Assembly (NCBI RefSeq): GCF_900105215.1
Contig: NZ_FOIP01000001.1
Location: forward strand, 2,544,501 to 2,608,500
Length of the DNA: 64,000 nt
Direction of reading: 5' to 3'
Source of the DNA: Lacrimispora sphenoides
GTDB taxonomy: Bacteria > Bacillota > Clostridia > Lachnospirales > Lachnospiraceae
Shown: positions 9,550 to 17,103 of the stretch, piece after piece
Layout: every line of letters begins with the position of its first letter
Numbering within the stretch: the first letter of the stretch is position 1
Notes under the pieces: generated by a model
What the model was told of the DNA's origin: nothing
The model's input: only the letters and a program-made list of their open reading frames with translations
The model's database searches: none
Program-made: the position numbers and the translations under genes

Positions 9550-10590
9550 ATGAAAGCGATAAGATTATATGGAAAAGAGGATCTGCGTCTGGAGGACGTA
9601 AATGTACCTGAAATATCCGGGGATGAAGTTCTGATAAAGACAAAGAGTGCAGCGCTTTGCGGAACCGATATCCGGATGTACAAAAACGGTGCATCAGGAA
9701 TCGATAAGGATCATCCGCTGATCATCGGACATGAGATCAGCGGGATCATTGAACAGGTTGGCAAGCATGTACGGGGCTATCGTCCCGGCATGAGGGTTGC
9801 TGTAGCCCCTAATATGGGCTGCGGAACCTGTGACAGATGTGTGTCCGGCAATACCCATCTGTGCGCGGATTATCAGGCGCTTGGAATCAACTTAGACGGG
9901 GGATTTGCCGAATATGTCAGGATTCCGAAGGCTGCAGTTATCCAGGGAAATATAAAAATACTGGATGACCACATGGGCTTTGACGAAGCGGCTGTGGCAG
10001 AACCGCTTTCCTGTGTGTACAACGGACAGGAGCAGGCAGGAATTCATCCAGGGGATAAAGTACTGGTTATCGGAGCAGGGCCGATCGGTCTGATGCATGG
10101 AATGCTGGCAAAGATGCAGGGCGCAGGCATGGTCATGATGAATGACCTGTCCGCAGAACGCCTGGCTTACTGCAAGTCTCTGTATCCGTATATGCATACC
10201 ATAGAGGCAGATTCCCTGCGTGAGACGGTGATGCATCTGACGAAAAACCGGGGGGCGGACGTGATCATTGTTGCATGTCCTTCGGGAGAAATGCAGTCCA
10301 TGGCCATCGAGCTGGCTGGCTTATTCGGCAGAGTTTTATTCTTCGGAGGCCTGCCAAAAGACCGGGAGATGGTTTCAATCAATTCAAACTTGATCCACTA
10401 TAAGCAGATCAGTATCCATGGAAGCACCAGAGCCAGCTTAAGCCAGTACCGCAAAGTCCTGGATTTTGCGGCAGACGGTGTCATCGACTTAAAGCAGCTG
10501 GTTACCCATGTTTATGAGATAGGAGACTATCAGAAGGCGTTTACTGAAACAATAAAATCCAGCGGACTCAAGCATGTGATACAATTTTAG
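9550..10590 (+). CDS. Zinc-dependent alcohol/polyol dehydrogenase (sorbitol dehydrogenase-like)
   Basis: A 346-residue medium-chain dehydrogenase. The catalytic zinc site is contributed by CGTDIRMY and GHEISG. The structural zinc loop has four cysteines in the GCGTCDRCVSGNTHLC segment, and the NAD-binding loop is VIGAGPIGLMH. This pattern is typical of L-iditol/sorbitol, threonine and related dehydrogenases. It is the last catabolic gene of the deoC-PTS operon, before the DeoR regulator. A role in oxidising a polyol phosphate or secondary alcohol in that pathway is likely but unproven. Confidence 0.88.
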   Translation: MKAIRLYGKEDLRLEDVNVPEISGDEVLIKTKSAALCGTDIRMYKNGASGIDKDHPLIIGHEISGIIEQVGKHVRGYRPGMRVAVAPNMGCGTCDRCVSGNTHLCADYQALGINLDGGFAEYVRIPKAAVIQGNIKILDDHMGFDEAAVAEPLSCVYNGQEQAGIHPGDKVLVIGAGPIGLMHGMLAKMQGAGMVMMNDLSAERLAYCKSLYPYMHTIEADSLRETVMHLTKNRGADVIIVACPSGEMQSMAIELAGLFGRVLFFGGLPKDREMVSINSNLIHYKQISIHGSTRASLSQYRKVLDFAADGVIDLKQLVTHVYEIGDYQKAFTETIKSSGLKHVIQF

Positions 10591-10619
10591 CGAATATCCG
10601 ATTGACAATTGGCCTTCTC

Positions 10620-10648
10620 CTGACTTTATTTTTTCGGTGATTTATAGT
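10620..10648 (+). promoter_or_regulatory. Possible promoter of the DeoR-type regulator
   Basis: CTGACT (10620-10625), a 17-base spacer and TATAGT (10643-10648) lie 35 bases before the regulator start. An upstream TTGACA at 10602 has no good -10 partner. The regulator could also be read through from the operon. Confidence 0.4.
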
Positions 10649-10682
10649 ATATTAGATATAGTAAAAACAGGGGTGAAGCCAA

Positions 10683-11462
10683 ATGAATGAAAAAGAAACC
10701 GTATTTATGGAAGAACGAAAGCAGATGATTTTGAATTTACTACAGGAGACCGAGAAGGTGACGGTAGCCTATTTAAGTGAACTGTTCAATGTATCAGGTG
10801 CAACAATCCGAAGCGACTTAAGAGATCTGGAGAACGAAAAGCTTCTGCTCAGGACCCATGGCGGGGCAATGCGGATATCCAAGTCGGCATTTGAGATAGA
10901 GCCGCAAAAGCGGGGAGAAGCCACCGAATGCAAGGAGGCGATAGCCAGGGCGGCGGTAACGTTCATTGACGACGGGGATACGATTGCAGTGGATACGGGC
11001 AGTACCTGTTATGCATTTGCAAAGCATCTGGGTACGAAAAAAGATCTTCGTGTCGTGACCAACGACTTAAGCATTGCCGCTCTGCTTGACCAGTTTGAGG
11101 ATGTTACGGTTTATTTCATCGGAGGTGTCATCCGCAAACATTATAATTGTACCATAGGCAGCTTTGGTACCGCACCGTTTCAGGATCTGGTTGTGGATAA
11201 GGCAATAATGGGTACAAACAGTTTTACTCTGGCAAAAGGAGCGACAACCCCGGACGTGGGACAGGCGGAGATGAAAAAGCTGCTTGTGTCTATATCGGAT
11301 AAGGTTTTCATCCTGGGAAGCAGTGATAAAATCGGCCGGAATTCGTTTGTGACCTTTGCGGAAAGCAATCAGATTGATGTGATCATTACGGATGGGGCGA
11401 TCAGTAAGGCATACAAAGAAAGCATAGAAGATAGTGGTATTGAATTGGTGATTGCTGAATAA
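10683..11462 (+). CDS. DeoR/GlpR family transcriptional regulator
   Basis: A 259-residue repressor-type protein. The N-terminal DeoR helix-turn-helix (about residues 10-65, with VAYLSELFNVSGATIRSDLRDL) is followed by a DeoRC sensor domain with DTGSTCYAFAKHL and GGVIRKHYNCTIG, related to phosphosugar isomerases. DeoR regulators bind phosphorylated sugars made by the enzymes they control, so this one probably senses an intermediate of the adjacent deoC-PTS pathway. The start at 10683 has AGGGGTG upstream; an in-frame ATG at 10707 is an alternative. Confidence 0.9.
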   Translation: MNEKETVFMEERKQMILNLLQETEKVTVAYLSELFNVSGATIRSDLRDLENEKLLLRTHGGAMRISKSAFEIEPQKRGEATECKEAIARAAVTFIDDGDTIAVDTGSTCYAFAKHLGTKKDLRVVTNDLSIAALLDQFEDVTVYFIGGVIRKHYNCTIGSFGTAPFQDLVVDKAIMGTNSFTLAKGATTPDVGQAEMKKLLVSISDKVFILGSSDKIGRNSFVTFAESNQIDVIITDGAISKAYKESIEDSGIELVIAE

Positions 11463-12005
11463 AAGGGATTGTGGCAAAGGAAATTTACACTTTTATCACA
11501 ACCATTTATTTCTAAAAAAGCTAGGCTACAGTGATGATATATAATAAAAACTGTAGCCCAGCAAAGCTATTTATGCATGTCTTTTTCGCACGATATTGTA
11601 AGTGCAGAAAATATCTATGCTCCCGTATTAACACCCAAATTTAATTATCTCAAAATTTCACATCAAAACCATTTTGGTTTCGGATAGCACATAACAGCTT
11701 TTTTTGTGTATTTGACGAAGTTTATTTGGGGAATAACTGCCCCTTCCTTCATTTATATCTTCTATCATATCTTGTCCCCTTTCTCCATTCTTCTTTCTTT
11801 TCGAATCCCACATAGCCACTTAAACAATAAGCCGCAGACATGTATTAAAGTTAACATGAATTGTCCTTCATATTGGCGTTCTGAGAAAGTTTACTTTCAT
11901 TTTACTGCAGTTTGATAGATAAATTTACATAGTGCAATTATACTGGAAGTGACACAATAAGGCTGCATGATTAAGAAGTATCTGCAGTGCAAAGGAGGTG
12001 GCTTT
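11463..12005 (+). other. Intergenic region without a convincing gene
   Basis: No coding region is supported here. A hairpin with nine-base perfect arms, GGCTACAGT (11524-11532) and ACTGTAGCC (11550-11558), lies 60 bases after the DeoR gene. Its minus strand ends in CTAGCTTTTTT, so it resembles a minus-strand terminator although nothing is seen to terminate there. The rest is AT-rich with nothing recognisable. Confidence 0.5.
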
Positions 12006-12827
12006 ATGCAGCTGCATTTTCCGGTTTTGCCGGAAGAACTGACCAGCGCAGACCAAAAAATTATAGAATATATCAGCAGCCATACCGACGTATTTTTGTT
12101 TATGACCATCGGGCAGCTGTCAGCCTCTTTAGGACTGTCGGATGCAACGGTTTCCCGTTTTGCACGGCATGTGGGCTGCAAGGATTTTAAGGAGCTTAAG
12201 CATGTAGTAATACAGCAGAGTACGGAACATAGGCCGGTACAAAAAATAGCTGCACCGCTTTTGCAGGAGACGGAATTTACACTGCAAAATTGGCTCCTGC
12301 GGCAGCAGCATTGCTTACAAAAGACCCTGGAGCAGCTGGATACATCGGAGTTTGAGTGTGCTATTAGGTCGATTCAGGAGGCAAAGTGCATCTTTATTTA
12401 TGCTAAAAATGCCTCATTCTCTCTGGGACAGCTTTTGTTTTTCCGCCTGCGCCGCCTTGGGCTTTCCGTGGTGCTTCTCCCATCCGGTGGAGCAGAGGTG
12501 CTTGAAGGTCTGGCACAGGCAGGAGCAGGAGACCTTGTCATCATGTTTAATATTTCCAGAGTTTCCCGGGAGGGGAATATGATTCTTAAGTATCAGAAAA
12601 TAGCTGCTTACCATACGCTGGCCTTTACCAGCAGGCTATATGTACCGGATAAGCAAAAAGCTGATATACAGCTGTATGTTTACCAGGGTGAGGAAAAGGA
12701 ATACCATTCCATGTCTGCCCCCATTGCTGTAGTAGATGGGCTGGTTGTGGCATTGTCGAATAGAATGGGATATGAATCTGCCCAATGGTTCGATAGACTC
12801 AGAAATAGGTACGCTGATATCAACTGA
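12006..12827 (+). CDS. RpiR/MurR family transcriptional regulator, orphan
   Basis: A 273-residue regulator with an N-terminal RpiR helix-turn-helix (about residues 15-75; LSASLGLSDATVSRFARHVG) and a C-terminal SIS-like domain (about 110-250; IFIYAKNASFSLGQLLFFRL). The start chosen is ATG 12006, preceded by AAAGGAGGTG at 11991-12000; an upstream in-frame ATG at 11967 lacks a ribosome binding site. No sugar operon follows. Only a short gene remnant lies downstream before pdxS, so its target operon has apparently been lost or lies elsewhere in the genome. Confidence 0.85.
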   Translation: MQLHFPVLPEELTSADQKIIEYISSHTDVFLFMTIGQLSASLGLSDATVSRFARHVGCKDFKELKHVVIQQSTEHRPVQKIAAPLLQETEFTLQNWLLRQQHCLQKTLEQLDTSEFECAIRSIQEAKCIFIYAKNASFSLGQLLFFRLRRLGLSVVLLPSGGAEVLEGLAQAGAGDLVIMFNISRVSREGNMILKYQKIAAYHTLAFTSRLYVPDKQKADIQLYVYQGEEKEYHSMSAPIAVVDGLVVALSNRMGYESAQWFDRLRNRYADIN

Positions 12828-12906
12828 TTCCTGTAATACAGTGATTATTGTATATAGCCTGTCACTCAAAGTGATAAATAAAACATATGTAGAAATAGGA
12901 GTATAA

Positions 12907-13014
12907 TGCCAAAAAATTATTGTAGCCCGGATCAAGGCACAGATGATGGGAATTCCTGCGGAGCACTTTACTACCGATCAGGTTCCTAACCATGGGCCCC
13001 ATGAATCCCGCTAA
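12907..13014 (+). pseudogene. C-terminal remnant of an unidentified gene
   Basis: A 35-codon stop-to-stop reading frame with protein-like composition (its core reads KAQMMGIPAEHFTTDQ and ends in HGPHESR before TAA). It lacks a start codon and ribosome binding site. It looks like the last codons of a gene whose body was deleted, in the same direction as the orphan RpiR regulator 80 bases upstream. I do not recognise the family. Confidence 0.3.
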
Positions 13015-13053
13015 AGGATGTAATACGGATAAGAAACTGCTCATAAAATTCCT

Positions 13054-13104
13054 GACTGGTATTTCTGAATAAACATAAACTGGTACTTTCAATAGGTCCA
13101 GTTT
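13054..13104 (+). promoter_or_regulatory. Candidate PdxR-type operator upstream of pdxS
   Basis: Two direct copies of ACTGGTA followed by a pyrimidine-TT (near 13054 and 13079) are 25 bases apart. The second is also half of an inverted repeat, AAACTGG (13077-13083) / CCAGTTT (13098-13104). Mixed direct and inverted repeats are typical of sites bound by MocR-type PdxR activators of pdxST. No pdxR gene is in the window. A second inverted repeat, TTTTGGGG (13102-13109) / CCCCAAAA (13133-13140), lies in the leader. Confidence 0.35.
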
Positions 13105-13157
13105 TGGGGCATAATAGCTATATTAACTTAGACCCCAAAATACAAGGAGGAATTATC

Positions 13158-13979
13158 ATGACAGAGCAATATGAACTCAATAAAAATCTGGCTCAAATGC
13201 TTAAGGGCGGCGTAATCATGGACGTCAGCACCCCGGAACAGGCGCAAATAGCTGAAAAAGCGGGGGCATGTGCGGTGATGGCATTGGAGCGGATTCCCGC
13301 CGACATCCGGGCGGCAGGCGGCGTTTCCAGAATGAGCGACCCTAAAATGATTAGAGGGATTCAAGCGGCGGTATCCATTCCTGTAATGGCAAAAGTGCGC
13401 ATTGGGCATTTTGTGGAAGCGCAAATTCTGGAGGCCATCGAAATCGACTACATAGACGAAAGCGAAGTGCTTTCTCCGGCGGATGACATCTATCACATTG
13501 ACAAAACCAAATTCCGCGCACCCTTTGTCTGCGGTGCGAAGGACCTTGGAGAAGCATTGCGCCGCATTGCCGAGGGCGCGTCGATGATTCGCACCAAGGG
13601 CGAGCCAGGGACTGGCGATGTGGTTCAGGCCGTGCGGCATATGCGGAAAATTCAAAGCGAAATCCGGCTGCTCACTGCATTGCGGTCGGATGAATTATTT
13701 GAAGCCGCTAAGCAACTGGCTTCCCCATTGGATCTGGTGAAATGGGTGGCACAAAACGGCAAACTTCCTGTTGTGAACTTTGCCGCCGGAGGCGTGGCGA
13801 CTCCTGCTGATGCCGCACTGATGATGCAGTTGGGAGCGGAAGGTGTGTTTGTGGGTTCTGGTATCTTTAAGTCGGGCAATCCGGAAAAACGTGCCGCCGC
13901 CATTGTAAAAGCGGTTACCAATCTTAATGATGCAAAGCTGATCGCAGAACTTAGCGAAGACTTGGGCGAGCGATGGTAG
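13158..13979 (+). CDS. pdxS: Pyridoxal 5'-phosphate synthase, PdxS subunit, C-terminal frameshift
   Basis: Synthase subunit that builds pyridoxal phosphate from ribose 5-phosphate, glyceraldehyde 3-phosphate and PdxT-derived ammonia. Catalytic lysines Lys79 (VMAKVRIGH) and Lys147 ([10 protein letters not shown]) are present. The start is ATG 13158 after AAGGAGG. The frame stops after 273 residues with LGERW. The adjacent frame from 13970 to 14029 encodes [19 protein letters not shown], which fits the normal PdxS C terminus exactly after LGE. One base is therefore missing around 13968-13970; the intact protein would have about 290 residues. The C-terminal tail of this family helps close the active site and assemble the dodecamer, so function may be impaired unless this is a sequencing error. 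pdxT follows at once. Confidence 0.9.
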   Translation: MTEQYELNKNLAQMLKGGVIMDVSTPEQAQIAEKAGACAVMALERIPADIRAAGGVSRMSDPKMIRGIQAAVSIPVMAKVRIGHFVEAQILEAIEIDYIDESEVLSPADDIYHIDKTKFRAPFVCGAKDLGEALRRIAEGASMIRTKGEPGTGDVVQAVRHMRKIQSEIRLLTALRSDELFEAAKQLASPLDLVKWVAQNGKLPVVNFAAGGVATPADAALMMQLGAEGVFVGSGIFKSGNPEKRAAAIVKAVTNLNDAKLIAELSEDLGERW

Positions 13980-14039
13980 GTATCAATGAGCAGGAAATCG
14001 CCCTCTTGATGGCGGAACGCGGAAAGTAGAGTGAGCACC

Positions 14040-14600
14040 ATGAGAATTGGTATACTTGCCTTGCAGGGCGCGTTTATAGAGCATGAAAAGATGCTGGCCA
14101 AATTGGGGGCAGACAGCTTTGAAATCCGGCAACGGGCAGATTTTACGGAAGAGATGGACGGCTTAATTTTGCCCGGCGGCGAAAGTACGGTGATGGAAAA
14201 GTTGATGCGGGAATCAGAATTAAAGGAGCCAATCCTTCAAGTGATTCAAAGAGGACTTCCTGTGATGGGTACTTGCGCCGGTATGATCCTGCTTGCGAAA
14301 ACAGTTATCGGAGGAGAAAGCCATCTTGCCTGTATGGATATTACCGTGGAGCGCAACGCATACGGGAGGCAATTGGCCAGCTTCAAAACTGAATCGGAAT
14401 TTGGCGGCATTGGAATCATTCCGATGGTGTTTATCCGTGCGCCATATGTTGCTAATGTTGGTCAGGGTGTGGAGGTTTTGGCAAAGGTTGACGGGAAAAT
14501 CGTAGCTGTCCGGGAAAAGAATATGCTGGCTTGTGCTTTCCATCCAGAGTTGACGGAAGATACGACCGTTCATTCTCACTTTTTGCACTTGTGTAGATAA
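14040..14600 (+). CDS. pdxT: Pyridoxal 5'-phosphate synthase glutaminase subunit PdxT
   Basis: Class I glutamine amidotransferase that feeds ammonia to PdxS. The 186-residue protein begins MRIGILALQGAFIEH. It has the catalytic Cys79 in GTCAGMILLA and the His168/Glu170 pair in FHPELTED, with the GGESTVMEKL oxyanion segment. The ATG at 14040 is chosen because family members begin immediately before this strand; a GTG at 14031 would add three residues. It begins 11 bases after the frame-restored end of pdxS, the normal pdxST operon. Confidence 0.95.
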   Translation: MRIGILALQGAFIEHEKMLAKLGADSFEIRQRADFTEEMDGLILPGGESTVMEKLMRESELKEPILQVIQRGLPVMGTCAGMILLAKTVIGGESHLACMDITVERNAYGRQLASFKTESEFGGIGIIPMVFIRAPYVANVGQGVEVLAKVDGKIVAVREKNMLACAFHPELTEDTTVHSHFLHLCR

Positions 14601-14805
14601 ATGAATTGTTGAGAGAAGATTTTGTTGAGTAACAACAAAAAGAACTAAATAAAGTATGCCACATGATATGGGCCTGCATTGAGGGAGCGCGCAAAAGGGA
14701 CAGGGCAAGCAGGGTAAGAAAAAATGGATATAATGTTTTATATTCACTTGTTATCTCGTATAATAAAATATAATATTTGAATCTTTATAATGGAGACCAT
14801 TACTT

Positions 14806-16578
14806 ATGTATCAAAAATACGAACTTGAAATACGACAAAGAGAATCAGAACACGAAGAATACGATAAATTAGCTAATATAGTAGGAAGATTCAAATTGAT
14901 TTGGATCGTTATGTTAGGGTATACCATTTATAATGCATGGACAAACCATTTCCCATTAAAATTTATTGTATTGTTGTTAGTAGAAGCGGTCATTTTTATT
15001 ATTGCTTGCATCTATCATAGAAAACTATTTCAACGTATCGCATATGAGGCGGGTCTTATTGCTATTGCAAAAAAGAACTTGTGCCGCATGTCAGGAGAAT
15101 GGAGAACGTTCGATGACATTGGGGAAGAGTTTATTGATTACAACCATAGCTATGCAATGGATTTAGATATTGTTGGCAGGTATTCCTTGTTTCAGCTTTT
15201 GAACAGTACAAATACTTATTATGGAAGATTAAGGTTTGCTCAAGACTTGTTGGATCCTAATTATTCACAAAAAGATATACAAATGAGGCAAGAGTCTATT
15301 TCAGAATTGAGCAATGATTATCCTTGGAGTAGTCACTTAGAATATTACTTTTCAAAAATCGGTATAGATAGGTCATTTCCCACGCTTATTTCAGAATTGC
15401 AGTGTAAAAACACTTTCATCAAAAGTAAGCTTTTACAACGCTTGTTGGATATTTTCCGTGTACTCACTTGTGGGTCAATCATTTTTTCTATATTAACAAA
15501 GAACAGATACGGTATACTTGTTGCAAGCTCTCTGATTTTGTTTCAACTTATACTTTGGGGTATTGGCTTTCTTAAAGCTAATAGATATGTAGGAATAATG
15601 AGGAAAATCCCTTATAAAATATTAAAATATGATGATGTTATTCAGGAAATTGTGGAAAAGGAATTTTGTTCTTCTCGGTTAAATAAGATCAAATCAATTT
15701 TGCACTCGGCCAAAGAGGCAATACAAGATTTATCAAAGATATCAAGTAACATCAGTCAACGACAAAATGGAATTGCTTGTTTCTTTTTGAATGCTGTATG
15801 GCTATGGGATTATAAAAATGCCGTGGATTTAGATATCTGGAAACGTAAGCATGGTGATTCAGTGGCTATGTGGTTTTCCGCTATGGGAGAATTGGAAAGC
15901 TTGTTGAGTTTGGCAAATCTACCCCGTAACTGCACGGTTACTGGCCTTCCTATAATTTCCACACAGCCCAATACCATTAGAGCTAAAAATTTAGGACACC
16001 CCCTTTTAAACAATAATAATAGGGTTAGTAACGATTTGGAACTAGACAATAATATTCTAATTATTTCCGGCTCCAATATGTCTGGAAAAACCACATTTAT
16101 GAGAACTGTGGGAATTAATATGATTTTAGCGAGTACAGGAAGTTATGTATGTGCAGATCATATGACATTTTCCATGATGAAAGTAATGACTTCTATGCGT
16201 ATAGCGGATGCGTTAACAGAAGAAATTTCCACATTCTATGCGGAACTAAAGCGAATTAAAGAAATTATAGATGCAGCGCAGGTGAATGAGAATCTACTAT
16301 TCCTGATTGATGAAATATTTCGAGGCACAAACTCTGTTGACAGGTTGAAAGGAGCCGAAGGTGTTCTACAAAAACTTCATATACTTGGAATATGCGGTAT
16401 CATTACGACACATGATTTAGAGGTTTGTAAATTAGAAAGTGCATACCGGCGTATTAAAAATTATTGTTTTAATGAACAATATTCTAATAACGATATTATC
16501 TTTGATTATAAAATGAAAAAAGGAGTGTCGAAAACAACCAACGCACAATATCTTCTTAAAAAAGTTGGTATTATTTAA
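14806..16578 (+). CDS. Membrane-anchored MutS-like ATPase
   Basis: A 590-residue protein whose C-terminal third is a MutS-type ATPase. The Walker A loop is GSNMSGKTT at residues 422-430. Walker B is LLFLIDEIFRGTN with Asp502-Glu503, followed by a THD switch segment. Unlike MutS or MutS2, the N terminus carries two hydrophobic helices (about residues 30-70), and another hydrophobic pair lies near 215-260, so the protein is probably bound to the inner membrane. There is no mismatch-recognition or Smr domain. The gene is visibly more AT-rich than its neighbours and may have been acquired. Such membrane MutS homologues occur in Firmicutes and Bacteroidetes without known function; a role in classical mismatch repair should not be assumed. 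Confidence 0.85.
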   Translation: MYQKYELEIRQRESEHEEYDKLANIVGRFKLIWIVMLGYTIYNAWTNHFPLKFIVLLLVEAVIFIIACIYHRKLFQRIAYEAGLIAIAKKNLCRMSGEWRTFDDIGEEFIDYNHSYAMDLDIVGRYSLFQLLNSTNTYYGRLRFAQDLLDPNYSQKDIQMRQESISELSNDYPWSSHLEYYFSKIGIDRSFPTLISELQCKNTFIKSKLLQRLLDIFRVLTCGSIIFSILTKNRYGILVASSLILFQLILWGIGFLKANRYVGIMRKIPYKILKYDDVIQEIVEKEFCSSRLNKIKSILHSAKEAIQDLSKISSNISQRQNGIACFFLNAVWLWDYKNAVDLDIWKRKHGDSVAMWFSAMGELESLLSLANLPRNCTVTGLPIISTQPNTIRAKNLGHPLLNNNNRVSNDLELDNNILIISGSNMSGKTTFMRTVGINMILASTGSYVCADHMTFSMMKVMTSMRIADALTEEISTFYAELKRIKEIIDAAQVNENLLFLIDEIFRGTNSVDRLKGAEGVLQKLHILGICGIITTHDLEVCKLESAYRRIKNYCFNEQYSNNDIIFDYKMKKGVSKTTNAQYLLKKVGII

Positions 16579-16760
16579 ACAAACAATATTAATCAGATTG
16601 GGAATCAGTAATAGTTCAAAATAGATATGCCGGAAGATCAGACTGCCTATCCAACCTGTCAAAGGCTGAGTAGTATTTTGTTCACGCAAAATCTTAGTGA
16701 CGATACAATCAGGGGATTGGAGCTATAATCGGTTATTTTATTTTAGACTTTTCCCATTAA

Positions 16761-16796
16761 AAAACTATCAATAATCATATTGGTAGTTTTTTTATA
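16761..16796 (+). terminator. Terminator downstream of the MutS-like gene
   Basis: Twelve-base arms AAAACTATCAAT (16761-16772) and ATTGGTAGTTTT (16779-16790) enclose a six-base loop and run into more T residues. The structure works on both strands. Confidence 0.7.
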
Positions 16797-16935
16797 TTAG
16801 ACATTTAAGCAGATAAAGATTCAAGTGAGTATTTCAAGTGATCTGCTGGATCTGTTTGATTATATAAAATTCGGCAGATTGCTATACATATGTGATAGAA
16901 ATTAAGCAATAACGTAGAAGGGAAATATTAGTGGG

Positions 16936-16975
16936 GGAAAAAGCCCGAGTAACGAAAAGGAAAGTTACTCAGGCT
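16936..16975 (-). terminator. Minus-strand terminator downstream of the YcaQ-type gene
   Basis: Thirteen-base arms with one mismatch (16941-16953 and 16963-16975). On the minus strand the hairpin ends in GGGCTTTTT. It probably terminates the minus-strand operon ending at 17104. Confidence 0.7.
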
Positions 16976-16995
16976 TGTACGCGAGATGTGAATTC

Positions 16996-17091
16996 TTAAT
17001 TAACAGTCATAGCCATGTCGCTAATGATGTCGCTGAGTGTAGCATTACCGAAGTATGTACATGAAATGTCTGTTCTTAAATAGGATATCAT
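16996..17091 (-). CDS. Possible 31-residue peptide
   Basis: An ATG-initiated minus-strand frame begins 12 bases after the YcaQ-type stop codon and ends just before that operon's terminator. The peptide begins MISYLRTDISCTYFGNATL and is acidic towards its end, with no membrane segment. There is no clear ribosome binding site, so it may be chance. It is listed because it lies on the transcript. Confidence 0.2.
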   Translation of the reverse strand: MISYLRTDISCTYFGNATLSDIISDMAMTVN

Positions 17092-17103
17092 GCTTTGCTG
17101 CTG

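Larger units (their letters stand above)
16579..17103 (+). other. Intergenic region between converging genes
   Basis: This AT-rich stretch holds a terminator for the MutS-like gene (16761-16796), a minus-strand terminator (16936-16975) and a possible 31-codon minus-strand ORF (16996-17091). Nothing else is recognised. Confidence 0.6.

Noticed and set aside
11706-11915. 69-codon plus-strand ORF in the gap before the orphan RpiR gene
   Set aside because: Low-complexity hydrophobic composition, no ribosome binding site and no recognisable motif in an AT-rich spacer.
16432-16689. 85-codon minus-strand ORF overlapping the end of the MutS-like gene
   Set aside because: It has no ribosome binding site and overlaps the coding frame; its stretch outside the gene is too short to judge.
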